Shown here piece after piece: positions 33,990 to 43,371 of a stretch of 64,000 nucleotides of DNA. The notes under the pieces were generated by a model. The model had not been told where the DNA came from. It searched no databases and saw only the letters and a program-made list of their open reading frames with translations. The translations under genes and the position numbers were made by a program. The stretch's first letter is position 1. Every line of letters begins with the position of its first letter. Source of the DNA: DASVRZ01 sp038228695 (GTDB lineage Bacteria; Verrucomicrobiota; Verrucomicrobiia; Chthoniobacterales; DASVRZ01); assembly GCA_038228695.1 (NCBI GenBank), contig JBBRPA010000006.1, forward strand, positions 1-64,000, written 5' to 3'.

Positions 33990-34639
33990 AAAAGTGCGGC
34001 GACGTTTTCCAGAGTTAGTTCTGCCAGGGAATGAATCGCCCGGTCTGCTTTGGTTAGTTCGCCGATTGGATTCGTCGTGGCCACAGCGATCACCTTCATC
34101 CCGGCGCGCTGAGCGGCCTCGATGCCCACGTGCGCGTCCTCGAAAACGACACAGCTTTCAGGAGCGACTCCGATCTTTCCCGCCGCTTGCAAAAACACCG
34201 CCGGATCAGGCTTCCCCGCTGACACATCCTCCGCGCTGACGATCGCATCGAACGCATCGCGCAAGCCCAACCGGTCGAGCGTCGTTGCGATATTCAAGCG
34301 ATGCGTGGACGACCCAATCACTCGTGGAATGCCTGCCTCCTTCAACGCCGTCAGCCAGTCAATCACTCCCGTCAGCGCGTCGATTCCCCAGTCCTGCACG
34401 ACCTCGCGATAAAGCGCTTCCTTGCGCAACGAAAGGCGCCGCACCTCCGTCTCGTCCGTGGTCCATTGCAGCAGATTGGGAATAATCCATTCGTTCTTCA
34501 TTCCAAAGCCTGTTTTGAAATGCCCCTTCGGCAACGGTTGGCCAACTTCCCGCGCGAGCCGTTCCCAGCTTTCTTCGTGGTGACGCGACGAATCAATAAT
34601 CACCCCGTCCCAATCGAATATGGCGCCAAATTTTTTCAT
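33986..34639 (-). CDS. HAD phosphatase, beta-phosphoglucomutase-like
   Basis: 217 residues with motif I 'IFDWDGVIIDSS' (two Asp), motif II 'VIGSSTHRLN', motif III Lys in 'AGKPDPAVFL' and motif IV 'CVVFEDAHVGIEAA'. The HAD IA subfamily with a helical cap includes sugar phosphatases and beta-phosphoglucomutases; substrate unknown. The ATG at 34639 is preferred over an upstream in-frame ATG at 34648. Divergent from the DegT gene and convergent with maeB with a 4-bp overlap. Confidence 0.88.
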   Translation of the reverse strand: MKKFGAIFDWDGVIIDSSRHHEESWERLAREVGQPLPKGHFKTGFGMKNEWIIPNLLQWTTDETEVRRLSLRKEALYREVVQDWGIDALTGVIDWLTALKEAGIPRVIGSSTHRLNIATTLDRLGLRDAFDAIVSAEDVSAGKPDPAVFLQAAGKIGVAPESCVVFEDAHVGIEAAQRAGMKVIAVATTNPIGELTKADRAIHSLAELTLENVAALF

Positions 34640-34769
34640 GGCGGGCACTGTTATCGAAAGAACGCGAGGAAGGGGAGATATTTTTCTCTGTGCCCTTTGC
34701 TCCGATGAAATAGGAAAATAGAAAAAAGGAGCTATCTCGTCTGACTCGGTTGTGGTTAGATTCCCTCAC

Positions 34770-35966
34770 ATGGAAGTCCCTCTGCTCGACCTGAAACTAC
34801 AATACGCCCCGCTCCGCACGAACATTCAGAGGCGGATCGCCGAGGTTTGCGAAACGCAGGGTTTTTGTCTCGGCCCCAAAGTCGTCGAGCTTGAGCAGGA
34901 ACTAGCCGATTACTGCGATGCGAAATTTGCCTTCGGCGTTTCCTCCGGCACCGACGCGGAACTCCTCATTCTGATGGGACTTGGTATCGGCCCAGGCGAT
35001 GCGGTGATCACTTCGCCTTACACTTTTTTCGCCACCGCGGGCTGCATCGCCCGGCTCGGAGCGACCCCGGTTTTTGCTGACATCGATCTGGCCACTTACA
35101 ATCTCGATCCGGTCAAGGTCCGCGAATATCTTGAGGAGAAATGCCACCACGCGGCAGACGGCACAGTTGTCAACGAGGCGGGCCTGACGATTAAAATGGT
35201 CATCCCAGTTCACCTCTTCGGCTGCTGCGCGGAGATGAATGCCTTCCGCGCGATCGGCGAGGAATACGGACTGCACATCATGGAAGATTCTGCGCAATCG
35301 ATCGGCGCAGAATATCCACTTTCCGACGGAACCGCCGGACGCTCGGGCTCGATGAGCGAGAGCAGTTATTTCAGCTTTTATCCGACGAAAAATCTGGGCG
35401 CATTTGGCGACGCCGGAATGATCACCTGCCGCGATGAGGGACTGGCCGTGCGGATCGAGGCGCTCCGCAACCACGGCATGGCCCCTCGCTACTATCATAG
35501 CTTGATCGGTGGAAATTTTCGGATGGACGCGATCCAAGCCACCGTGCTTTCCGCGAAGCTCCCCTTCCTCGACGACTGGTCCGCCGCCCGCAACGAAAAC
35601 GCCGGACGCTACCGCCGCCTCTTCACCGACGCTGGATTAATCGAACACCTCACGCTACCGGTCGAACCTCATGCCGGCCACGACCATCTGAAGCATCACC
35701 ACATCTACAACCAGTATGTTGTCCGCACGCAGAAACGCGACGCTCTGAAGGCGCATCTTCAGGCTAACAAAATCGGCTGCGAAATTTACTATCCCCTCTC
35801 GCTCCACCAACAGGAATGCTTCGGCTATCTGGGTTATCGCGCGGGTGATTTTGCAAACTCCGAACGCGCCGCTGCCGAGACGCTGGCGCTTCCCATCTTC
35901 CCCGAGCTGCGCCACGACCAGCAGGATTACGTGGTGGAAAATATCGCGAATTTTTTCCAGTCGTAA
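34770..35966 (+). CDS. DegT/DnrJ/EryC1/StrS-family aminotransferase
   Basis: 398 residues; a PLP enzyme that aminates keto-sugars used for surface or secreted glycans. It begins with 'VPLLDLKLQYAPLRTNIQRRI', has 'GVSSGTDAELLILMGLGIGPGD', 'PVHLFGCCAEM', 'IMEDSAQSIGAEY' and the PLP lysine in 'FSFYPTKNLGAFGDAGM', and ends with the sugar-binding 'YYPLSLHQQECFGYLGY'. Which nucleotide sugar is used cannot be told. The ATG at 34770 matches the family start. It is monocistronic here. Confidence 0.9.
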   Translation: MEVPLLDLKLQYAPLRTNIQRRIAEVCETQGFCLGPKVVELEQELADYCDAKFAFGVSSGTDAELLILMGLGIGPGDAVITSPYTFFATAGCIARLGATPVFADIDLATYNLDPVKVREYLEEKCHHAADGTVVNEAGLTIKMVIPVHLFGCCAEMNAFRAIGEEYGLHIMEDSAQSIGAEYPLSDGTAGRSGSMSESSYFSFYPTKNLGAFGDAGMITCRDEGLAVRIEALRNHGMAPRYYHSLIGGNFRMDAIQATVLSAKLPFLDDWSAARNENAGRYRRLFTDAGLIEHLTLPVEPHAGHDHLKHHHIYNQYVVRTQKRDALKAHLQANKIGCEIYYPLSLHQQECFGYLGYRAGDFANSERAAAETLALPIFPELRHDQQDYVVENIANFFQS

Positions 35967-36033
35967 GCACTGTCGGTGTTAGGACTAGGCTTGGCATTCA
36001 ATCAAGAAATGCCTCCTTACTTTTTTCCTCGGG

Positions 36034-36079
36034 TAGGTTTTTAACCTAATGTCGTATTGCAGGAATACTGTAATCCTGC
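36034..36079. promoter_or_regulatory. Two palindromes upstream of the AbrB/PIN module (likely autoregulatory operators)
   Basis: TAGGTT-TTT-AACCTA (36034-36048) is a perfect inverted repeat. At 36059-36079 a second one has arms GCAGGAATAC and GTAATCCTGC around one central base, matching 9 of 10. They lie 13-58 bp before the antitoxin ATG, where TA operons are usually bound by their own antitoxin. Regulator identity is inferred. Confidence 0.55.
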
Positions 36080-36091
36080 TAAAAACAATTC

Positions 36092-36337
36092 ATGACCAAA
36101 GTCATCACTGTCAATGGACGCGGCGCGCTCACCCTGCCGAAAGAAGCCCGTGAAAGACTCGGCGTGACACACGGAGGCCAACTTGTCCTGGACGTGGCCG
36201 AAAATGGGGAAGTCATTCTTCGAGCTGGCGTCGTCATGCCCGTCGAGATCTATTCCGCCGCGAGGGTGGAGGAGTTTCATCAAACGAATGAATTGCCGCT
36301 CGCAGGCAAAAATCTCCGCTGGCGCAAAGCCCGATGA
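36092..36337 (+). CDS. AbrB/MazE-type antitoxin
   Basis: 81 residues. The first ~45 form a swapped-hairpin AbrB DNA-binding domain ('VITVNGRGALTLPKEARERLGVTHG', 'LVLDVAENGEVILR'); the rest, with 'RVEEFHQTNELPLAG', would neutralise the toxin. The stop overlaps the PIN toxin start (ATGA), the usual VapBC arrangement. Palindromes directly upstream fit autorepression. Confidence 0.88.
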   Translation: MTKVITVNGRGALTLPKEARERLGVTHGGQLVLDVAENGEVILRAGVVMPVEIYSAARVEEFHQTNELPLAGKNLRWRKAR

Positions 36338-36750
36338 GGGTTTTTCTCGACGCCAACATCCTTTTCTCCGCGTCCTTCCCCAATAGTCATCTCGCAGATT
36401 TTCTTGGGGCATTGGCGCATCGCTCCGACCTGCTCACCAACGCTTACGCCAAGGCCGAAGCGGTGCGGAACATTGCGGCGAAACAGCCCAAACGTCTGAC
36501 CGCGCATGAGAAATTCGCCGGGTCCTTGGAGTTGGATCCCGTTCAACTCTTTGACCTCGAGGTAAAGCTCCCAGAGAAGGACCAACCCATCCATTGCGGT
36601 GCCATCGCCGGCAAAGCGGATTTTCTGCTCACGGGCGACAAAAAAGATTTTGGCCGCCTGTTTGGCAGAACTATTGGCGGCGTGAAAATCTTCACCGTGC
36701 AGATGCTCTTGGACGAACTTATTGGGCGAGGAATCATCGGCAAATCCTGA
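36334..36750 (+). CDS. PIN-domain toxin (VapC-like ribonuclease)
   Basis: 138 residues with PIN acidic residues in 'RVFLDANILFSA' (Asp6), 'AYAKAEAVRNI' (Glu) and 'FLLTGDKKDFG' (Asp pair), so the active site looks intact. PIN toxins cleave RNA such as tRNA or rRNA. It belongs to the COG1569-like group rather than classical VapC. The overlap with the antitoxin gene by ATGA fixes the start. About 200 bp without a gene follow. Confidence 0.87.
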   Translation: MRVFLDANILFSASFPNSHLADFLGALAHRSDLLTNAYAKAEAVRNIAAKQPKRLTAHEKFAGSLELDPVQLFDLEVKLPEKDQPIHCGAIAGKADFLLTGDKKDFGRLFGRTIGGVKIFTVQMLLDELIGRGIIGKS

Positions 36751-36949
36751 CTCGCCGTCAGCAAACCATGTGGCGCGCTCAGTCCGACGACACGGAGACG
36801 GCGGTTACCCCTTTTGGCCGTGCACTTATGGCTACATAATCTGCGGACAAATGTTTCAGGATAACTTTAGGAATAGTGCGGGACGGGCGTTAGATACATT
36901 TTTCTCTTGTTAGCTTGCCCGGTTCCATCTCTGGAGCGTAGAGAAAGGA

Positions 36950-38266
36950 GTGCGTTCTTTCCTTTTTCTATTGCTCGGAGTCGTTGTTGGCTTTTCTGAC
37001 TTATCTGCCGCGCCGCTCACTCCGACCGAGGCCGGGAAACACATTGGAGAGGAAGTGGAGTTTCAGGGACTCGTCTATGGCGTGTCTTTTATGGGCACGG
37101 ACCCGAACTACAAAGTCTATCTGAATTTCGATGACTACTATCCGCGCCAGTCGTTTACGGTGGAGTATAAGACAACCGATGTGCCGGGTTGTGAGAAGTA
37201 TCCGCAGCTCACGCAACGCAACGTGCTGGTGAAGGGGCTGATCGAGTCCGGGGTGCATGGTCCGCGCCTGATCCTGCGCGAGGTATCGCAGCTACAGGTG
37301 TTACCGGTGGATGAGGAGGCGGTGCTGAAAGGGTCGGTTGATACGTCTATGGATCGCAAATTGTATGCGGTGGCGTGGGGACAGATTTTGGCGCGTGGCG
37401 ACTATCAACGTATCGAACAGGAGGCGACGCGGATGCGTCAGCAACAGCCGCGTTTCATCGATGGTCTCTGGGCAGTGACGGATTTTTTCGAGGGACTTTC
37501 GCATCCGCTCGAAGACTCGAAAGCAGGTTGGGAGGCGGTCATTTCCTCACTTACAAAATGGCGTGCGGATTTCCCGGATTCCACCACTGCCCGCACGGCA
37601 CTGGCTTTGGCTTACGATGATTTTGGAGATGGCATGGAAGATTCAAAGGAAAAAATCGAGCCGATGGTGCTCTGGAAATGCAAACAGGAGGTGCAGCCCT
37701 TGCTCGACTCCATCCCGAAAGGAGATCGAATGCCGTCGGTCTATGCGTGTCTCGTTGGGCAGGTGAAAGGTGAGGGCGCAAAGGAGAAGGTGGATGCGCT
37801 TGTTTCCGAATGCCGCAGCCGTTGGCCGGAGTATTGGGGAGTGTATTTTGCCGCGGCCGCGAAGATTCAGGAAGTGGGCGAGGAAGGCGATTGGGAAGCG
37901 TGGCTGGATGGCATTACGAAAAACGACACGCCGCTCAACCGCGAATTATACGCCCGAGTCGTCTGGTCGCATTGCGGACGTCACAATATCTATGCCAAAG
38001 TTTTTCAGGAGAACAAAGTGAGCTGGCCGCGTACTAAAGCAGGCTTCGAGGAGATGCGTCGGCGCTATCCGAAAAGCTGGTGGAACTTGAATAACTACGC
38101 GCAGTTGGCCGCCTTTGCTGACGACAAGGAAACCGCCTACGAGATATTTCAGGACTTTGGCAGTCATGTTACCTTGGACCTCTGGCTAAGCTGGACGAAC
38201 TATCAACACTACATGGACTGGGTGAATTCCCCTGACAAAACAACCACGCCCACCCTAGGCAAGTAA
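36950..38266 (+). CDS. Secreted protein of unknown function: OB-fold-like domain plus helical region
   Basis: 438 residues starting at a GTG with AAGGAG directly adjacent. A signal peptide ('FLFLLLGVVVGFSDLSA') precedes an ~85-residue beta domain ('HIGEEVEFQGLVYGVSF', 'RNVLVKGLIESGVHGPRLIL') that looks like an OB fold of the kind found in exported nucleic-acid-related or DUF4920-like proteins. The remaining ~300 residues are helical and rich in Trp and Tyr ('DFPDSTTARTALALAYDDFG', 'YPKSWWNLNNYAQLAAFADD'), resembling TPR/DUF4034-like repeats. I do not recognise a characterised homologue. It ends 9 bp from the convergent cyclase gene. Confidence 0.65.
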   Translation: MRSFLFLLLGVVVGFSDLSAAPLTPTEAGKHIGEEVEFQGLVYGVSFMGTDPNYKVYLNFDDYYPRQSFTVEYKTTDVPGCEKYPQLTQRNVLVKGLIESGVHGPRLILREVSQLQVLPVDEEAVLKGSVDTSMDRKLYAVAWGQILARGDYQRIEQEATRMRQQQPRFIDGLWAVTDFFEGLSHPLEDSKAGWEAVISSLTKWRADFPDSTTARTALALAYDDFGDGMEDSKEKIEPMVLWKCKQEVQPLLDSIPKGDRMPSVYACLVGQVKGEGAKEKVDALVSECRSRWPEYWGVYFAAAAKIQEVGEEGDWEAWLDGITKNDTPLNRELYARVVWSHCGRHNIYAKVFQENKVSWPRTKAGFEEMRRRYPKSWWNLNNYAQLAAFADDKETAYEIFQDFGSHVTLDLWLSWTNYQHYMDWVNSPDKTTTPTLGK

Positions 38267-38275
38267 TCTACTTAG

Positions 38276-40927
38276 TTAGGATTCTATCCCGGGAAAGGCG
38301 AGATCGGCGGCGGCGTGGGGACTTAGTCTGCGGCCCTCCTCCCAAATTGCGGCGTAAGTTTCAGCGTCCAGATTCTCCTGAAAATCTGCGAGACTGGCTT
38401 GGTAATTGCGCGCGTCGAGTGGGGCGAAGGAAAGCCCGAGGCGTTCCCGCATGAGCGACGCACCGGCGAAAAGAATTAGACCGTGCTGGTGCTTATTTCG
38501 CAGTCGCGCGATGTTTCCCATTCCTTCCAAGAGATGCGGCACGATCCAGCGATTGGCCAAGTCGAGAGCGATCTCGGCGCATTCGCGGAAGAGCGCGGCT
38601 GCCTCCTCGACGCGTCCGCTTTGCAAGGCATTGCCAGCAATGCTCCAGCTATTCAACCCCACAATGTAGCGGTCGCCGATCTGACGGAAAATTTCCAGCG
38701 CCTGGCGTTTAAGCTGGTCGGCTTTTTCGAAATCACCCCGGTCGCCGGCGATACTCCCAAGTCCGGAAAGAGCGAGTGCGACGTAACGCCGGTCGCCGAA
38801 TTTTTCAGCGATAGCCAAGCAATTCCGAAAACATTGCTCGGCCAAATCAGTCTGGCCCTCCAATCGTTCAACAAAACCGCGCAGGCCGATATATTCGGCC
38901 GAGGCCCGTTCCTCGCCAAGTTCTTGCAACATTTCAATGCATTCCATCGCTGCCTTCCGCGCCGCCAAATTGTCATCCTGACACCAAGCGAGCCGTCCGG
39001 CGTTACCCATACTGAGGGCGCGAAGGAGCGAAGGTGCAGGATCGGCCACGGCGAGAAGACTGCCGAAATGTTCTCGAGCCTCACGCAAGTTGCTCCGCAC
39101 TTCCCAGAACCGGGTCAGCGCAACAGCCAGCCGTAAGCCTTCCGCAGTCCGACCTGCGTCGGAGATCGCCCACTCGATGGCAAATCGGAAGTTCAATTGG
39201 TCAGGCGCGAGTCTCTCAAACCAGCGAGACTGCTCCGGCCCGACTAAGTGCGGAGCGGCGGTTTCTGCCATCGTTCGGTAATAAGCGAGATGACGGTCCT
39301 TGATTAACGCTGACTCCGTCGAGTCGGCTAACTTCTCGCGGGCATATTGAAAAATCGATTCCGTGAAAACATAGCGGGGCTCCCCTCCGGGTCCGTCCTC
39401 GGTGGAGACGAGCGATTTATCGAGCAGTTGCGTAAGTAGATCGAGCATCTCCCAGTTTTCCACCTCGCTATCGGCGCAGACCGATTCAATCGCCGCCAAG
39501 GTGCGCCCTCCTGCAAAAACCGCGAGGCGACGGAAAACAATCCGCTCTTTTTCGGAAAGAAGATCGTAGCTCCAGTCGATTAAAGCGCGCAGTGTTTGCT
39601 GGCGCGGCAGCGCGGTGCGGCTTCCTCCGGTGAGGAGTGAGAAGCGGTTTTGCAAACGTTCGGCAATTTGCTCTGGAGGGAGGACTTTGACCCGGGCAGC
39701 GGCAAGTTCGATAGCCAGCGCGATACCGTCAAGCCGATAACAAATCCGACTGACGGCTGGGGCATTTTCTCCGGTGAGCCGGAAGGACGGCACGGCCGCC
39801 GAGGCACGCTCAACAAAGAGCCGGACTGACTCGAGCGCGCCTAGTTCCTCGACGGAATAATTTTTGAGCGATCCCCACCGCGACAACTGCGGGCCGCTCA
39901 ACGCCGGGACGGGCCAAGTGGTCTCCCCGGCGATGGCGAGAGGGGTGCGGCTGGAGGCGAGGATGCGAAGCTGGGAGGCTTGGCGTAAAAGTTTGTCCAC
40001 TAGTCGGGCGATCGGCGCGACGAGATGCTCGCAGTTGTCGAGGATGAGAAGTAGGTTCTTCCGCCGAAGAAAAGTGATGAGTGCGGTCTCTGGGGAAGCC
40101 TCGCCGTCGGGTCGCAAACCGAGGATGCCCGCGATGTTAGCAGAAACATTTTCCAAGTCGGTCTCGGTAGCGAATTCGACGAGCCAGATTCCATCGGGAA
40201 ACTGATCGGCCAGCTCGGCGGCGACTTGGAGCGAAATGCGCGTTTTCCCGGTGCCGCCGGGGCCCGTGAGGGTAAGCAAATGGGTGGATTGGAGCTGAGT
40301 GCGAACCTCGGCGATCTCCCGCTCGCGTCCGATGAAGGAGGTGAGTTGCACAGGGAGATTGTTCGGAAAACTTTCGAGTGAGCGCAGTGGCGGAAACTTG
40401 TTTTCCAATCCATCGATGATGAGCTCGTAAATGCGCTCGGGCCGGGCCAAATCTTTGAGTCGGTTTTCGCCGAGATCGCGGAGCGTCACGAGCTTGGGCA
40501 ACCGATCGTGCGCAAGTTCCTCAGTCGCGAGGGAGAGCAGGGTTTGGCCTCCGTGACCAGCCGCCAGCAGCCGCGCGACCCGGTTGAGCACGGGGCCGAA
40601 ATAATCGGATTCGCGCAGTTCCGCAACGCCGGTATGAATGGCCATCCGGACCTTGAGCGGATCGGAGTCACCCCAGTCCGTGCTGGCAAGGCGATGCTGG
40701 GCAGCAGCGGCAGCGGCAACCGCATCGGGAGCTTCGTTAAAGACGACACAGAAAGCGTCGCCAACGGTTTTGAAAACGACTCCGTGATGCGTCGTGACCG
40801 CTTCGCGCAGGATGCGGTCATGCAACGCCAGCGCTGGTCCCATTGCGGCAAGGTTCGCCTCCCAAAGGCGTGTGCTGCCTTCGATGTCGGTAAAAAGAAA
40901 AGTGACGTTGCCAGTCGGGAGTGTCAT
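38276..40927 (-). CDS. Class III adenylate/guanylate cyclase domain fused to NB-ARC-like ATPase and TPR-like repeats
   Basis: 883 residues. The cyclase domain (1-~165) has the metal Asp in 'FLFTDIEGSTRLWE', the purine-specifying Lys and second Asp in 'VFKTVGDAFCVVF', and transition-state Asn/Arg in 'YFGPVLNRVARLL', so it appears active. An STAND ATPase follows: P-loop 'LTGPGGTGKTRISLQ', 'LLLILDNCEH' (Walker B), 'RILASSRTPL'. The C-terminal ~350 residues are TPR-like helices ('LGDRRYVALALSGLGSIAGDRGDFEKADQL'). This is the arrangement of cyclase-LuxR-type regulators, but no DNA-binding helix-turn-helix is present. ATG at 40927 is preferred over a GTG at 40948. Confidence 0.88.
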   Translation of the reverse strand: MTLPTGNVTFLFTDIEGSTRLWEANLAAMGPALALHDRILREAVTTHHGVVFKTVGDAFCVVFNEAPDAVAAAAAAQHRLASTDWGDSDPLKVRMAIHTGVAELRESDYFGPVLNRVARLLAAGHGGQTLLSLATEELAHDRLPKLVTLRDLGENRLKDLARPERIYELIIDGLENKFPPLRSLESFPNNLPVQLTSFIGREREIAEVRTQLQSTHLLTLTGPGGTGKTRISLQVAAELADQFPDGIWLVEFATETDLENVSANIAGILGLRPDGEASPETALITFLRRKNLLLILDNCEHLVAPIARLVDKLLRQASQLRILASSRTPLAIAGETTWPVPALSGPQLSRWGSLKNYSVEELGALESVRLFVERASAAVPSFRLTGENAPAVSRICYRLDGIALAIELAAARVKVLPPEQIAERLQNRFSLLTGGSRTALPRQQTLRALIDWSYDLLSEKERIVFRRLAVFAGGRTLAAIESVCADSEVENWEMLDLLTQLLDKSLVSTEDGPGGEPRYVFTESIFQYAREKLADSTESALIKDRHLAYYRTMAETAAPHLVGPEQSRWFERLAPDQLNFRFAIEWAISDAGRTAEGLRLAVALTRFWEVRSNLREAREHFGSLLAVADPAPSLLRALSMGNAGRLAWCQDDNLAARKAAMECIEMLQELGEERASAEYIGLRGFVERLEGQTDLAEQCFRNCLAIAEKFGDRRYVALALSGLGSIAGDRGDFEKADQLKRQALEIFRQIGDRYIVGLNSWSIAGNALQSGRVEEAAALFRECAEIALDLANRWIVPHLLEGMGNIARLRNKHQHGLILFAGASLMRERLGLSFAPLDARNYQASLADFQENLDAETYAAIWEEGRRLSPHAAADLAFPGIES

Positions 40928-40987
40928 TGCGAGCGGTAATTTAGCCACAACCCCATCGAAAGAGCGTTTCTTTTTTGAAAAAATTTG

Positions 40988-42595
40988 CTAGGCCACGTCA
41001 TCCGCTCCGCGTGGAACGGTGATCTGCCGGGCGGCCAGGAAGATGACCATGGCGAGACCGTAGCCGAGCGCCGCTCCGCCCGCTGGGAAGAGCGGTTGAC
41101 CGATTTTCCAAGTTCCGTTCAGCCACGCCAACAGAGGCAGGCTGATCACCGTGTCGCGTCCGGTGAGCGCGTAGGAATGCATCAAGCCGGAGAGGGAGAG
41201 CACGGTCCCGACACCGCACCAAACCGCCGCCCGGTTCCACTCCCGATCGACAATATGGACAACGATCGCCGCCCAGATCATCGCGGAATAAAGGAAGCCC
41301 TGTTCGAGCGCGAAACCACCGCCGATGAAAGCTCCCGCACCGTGGGCAGCGCGGACGAGTGGTTCGGCCAAAACCGCGCCACCCGCGCCGATGGAGATCT
41401 TAACGACTAACATCGCCCAGGCCGCAATGCCCGGAAACAAACCGACGACGACCGCGACGTGATGCCGGGGCGGCGTAACCTCGAAAGCCTGCGCGGCAAT
41501 GATCACGCCGATCCACATAATGATGGCGATCCCCGCCTCGGCCGGAATCAACCAGGTGAGCGCTGCCATAGTGCCGGTCATACAAACAGCCGTGATCGCG
41601 AGGCCATTGAGCACGGAGTAACCGGCGCGGGCGCCGAGCTTTTTCCAAGCGGGATGCCCAATGTAAATCGAGGTCGGAAACGGCGAACCGAAACAGGCGG
41701 CGGCGATCGTTCCTAGTCCATTCACGATCAGGCTTGGACGCACTGGATAATCATCACCAGCCGCCGAAGCCGACTCGATGTTTTGCAAGGACGCAAGCAC
41801 CCCTAATAATCCGATCGGAATGACAACCGAAAGGTAAGCGATTATGTGTCCGCCAGTAAGCGCAGTCCAAAGTTCGCCTAGCAGTGGCAAAGGAAAATAG
41901 AAATGGAAATGAGCGAGCGGGTGCGCATCCGGTCCGCCCACCGGAGCGAGTCCGGTCAGCCACGCGAGCGCTGTGCCGACCGTGAGGATCACGACGGTTG
42001 CTGGCAGTCCGCCCCGGAAACGGACGCGGCCAAAAAACACGACAAAGACCATCACGAGGGTGACGAGACCAACCACGGGCGCGGCAAAAATCTGAAAGAA
42101 AAATGCGAGTCCGAGAAAGCCAAGTCCCACCCCGCCGAGTGCAGCGAGCATGGCGGCGGGCGGGGTGTGCTGGCGAATTTTCGCAGCGAAGAACGAGCAG
42201 GAAAACTCGAGCACGCCACCGAGAAAACAGGCTACCAAACCGGCATGCCAAGCGAAGCGTTCCGGGTCGGGAATACCTTGGGAGATCGCGAGCAGTTTGG
42301 CCGGGAGCATGACCAGAAAAATGTGGGCGAACAGTCCCGGCGTACTAATTCCGTAAGGTAGCGCACAGACATCGGAGCGGTTTTCGCGTTTTGCCAAAGC
42401 GAGCGCCTGCCAGGCGTAGAAAAGATTGCCGACGAGAAACGAGACAGCGACACCGGGGAGGATTTTTCCGTAGATGAGATCCGGCGAAAAACCGAGCACC
42501 GTCGTGCAAAGCGGCGCGAGGATCAGGAGTTGGACGAGATTGTTAACAAACGCCGCGACAAAGCCTTCACCATCTCCCGCGGTAAAAAGTTTCAT
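40988..42595 (-). CDS. Xanthine/uracil (NCS2-like) permease-type transporter
   Basis: 535 residues with about thirteen helices. The pattern 'FVNNLVQLLILAPLCTTVLG', 'LPYGISTPGLFAHIFLVMLPA', 'GGVLEFSCSF', and 'QNIESASAAGDDYPVRPSLIVNGLGTI' with 'GSPFPTSIYIGHPAWK' follows the nucleobase-cation-symport-2/AzgA-like fold. A role in purine uptake is inferred mainly from its neighbours, an adenosine deaminase-like enzyme and a nucleosidase. ATG at 42595 overlaps the nucleosidase stop (ATGA); an upstream in-frame extension lies inside that gene. Confidence 0.8.
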   Translation of the reverse strand: MKLFTAGDGEGFVAAFVNNLVQLLILAPLCTTVLGFSPDLIYGKILPGVAVSFLVGNLFYAWQALALAKRENRSDVCALPYGISTPGLFAHIFLVMLPAKLLAISQGIPDPERFAWHAGLVACFLGGVLEFSCSFFAAKIRQHTPPAAMLAALGGVGLGFLGLAFFFQIFAAPVVGLVTLVMVFVVFFGRVRFRGGLPATVVILTVGTALAWLTGLAPVGGPDAHPLAHFHFYFPLPLLGELWTALTGGHIIAYLSVVIPIGLLGVLASLQNIESASAAGDDYPVRPSLIVNGLGTIAAACFGSPFPTSIYIGHPAWKKLGARAGYSVLNGLAITAVCMTGTMAALTWLIPAEAGIAIIMWIGVIIAAQAFEVTPPRHHVAVVVGLFPGIAAWAMLVVKISIGAGGAVLAEPLVRAAHGAGAFIGGGFALEQGFLYSAMIWAAIVVHIVDREWNRAAVWCGVGTVLSLSGLMHSYALTGRDTVISLPLLAWLNGTWKIGQPLFPAGGAALGYGLAMVIFLAARQITVPRGADDVA

Positions 42596-43371
42596 TGTCC
42601 GCCTTTCTTGCGTGCGGCGAGGCAACCGACAAAATACATCGTCCAGCGAGCCGCGGCAGCGGCAGCGGTCTGGCCAAGTTTGCGGTAGTCGTTGCCGGGG
42701 TTGGATTGGGTGCGATTGCTGCCAGCCCGAAAAACAATGTGCGGCGTCCCGAGTTGCGTGCAGACCTGCGCGATGGCGGCGCTTTCCATTTCCATGATGT
42801 CGGGGTTCAGCTTGGCGCGCATGTCGGCGATCTTTTCGTCGGAAACGCCAAACATGTCGCTCGCGGTAACGACTCCGGTAAGGACTTTGGGAACATAGCT
42901 AGTACCATCGACAGTGACCTCTTCCGCCTGATAGCTAGGAATCGCGGCCTTGGCGATTTTGAGCAACTCTTGATCGGGCGGAAAAGCCCAATGCGTCATT
43001 TGTCCATCGAGCGGGCCGCGCACTTTACGATAGACCATTCCGTCGGAGGTCAGGCTACCCGCTGCGTGGTGGATGGTCTTTGTCGAGATAACCGTATCGC
43101 CAGTGCGGACGCGCGGGTTGAAGCGGGACCCGGTCCCTGAGACAACGAGTTCGGACGGTTGAAAATGATGAATGAAAAGCGCGGCGACCATCGCGCCATT
43201 GGTCACACCGACCCCAGTGACGGCGGTGACAACCGCGCGGCCGTTCAGTGTTCCGGATGCGTAGGGAAAACATTCCAGTCCGCCGTTTTTTCTATTTTTG
43301 AGGTGCGCCTGAATGAGCCGGATTTCCGACGGCATCGCGCTGAGGATTAAGGTTAGGTTTTGCTTGGGCAT
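42592..43371 (-). CDS. Nucleoside phosphorylase/MTA-SAH nucleosidase-family enzyme
   Basis: 259 residues of the PNP/UDP phosphorylase superfamily: 'LILSAMPSEIRLI', 'VTAVTGVGVTNGAMVAALFIHHF', 'ELVVSGTGSRFNPRVRTGDTVIS', 'IMEMESAAIAQVC' (ribose-binding MEME) and 'PHIVFRAGSN'. The catalytic Asp usually found after the last motif (S-D-x-A) is replaced by 'RAGSNRTQSNPGNDY', so activity or specificity may differ. It would split purine nucleosides. It overlaps the deaminase gene by 19 bp upstream and the permease by ATGA downstream. Confidence 0.82.
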   Translation of the reverse strand: MPKQNLTLILSAMPSEIRLIQAHLKNRKNGGLECFPYASGTLNGRAVVTAVTGVGVTNGAMVAALFIHHFQPSELVVSGTGSRFNPRVRTGDTVISTKTIHHAAGSLTSDGMVYRKVRGPLDGQMTHWAFPPDQELLKIAKAAIPSYQAEEVTVDGTSYVPKVLTGVVTASDMFGVSDEKIADMRAKLNPDIMEMESAAIAQVCTQLGTPHIVFRAGSNRTQSNPGNDYRKLGQTAAAAAARWTMYFVGCLAARKKGGQ

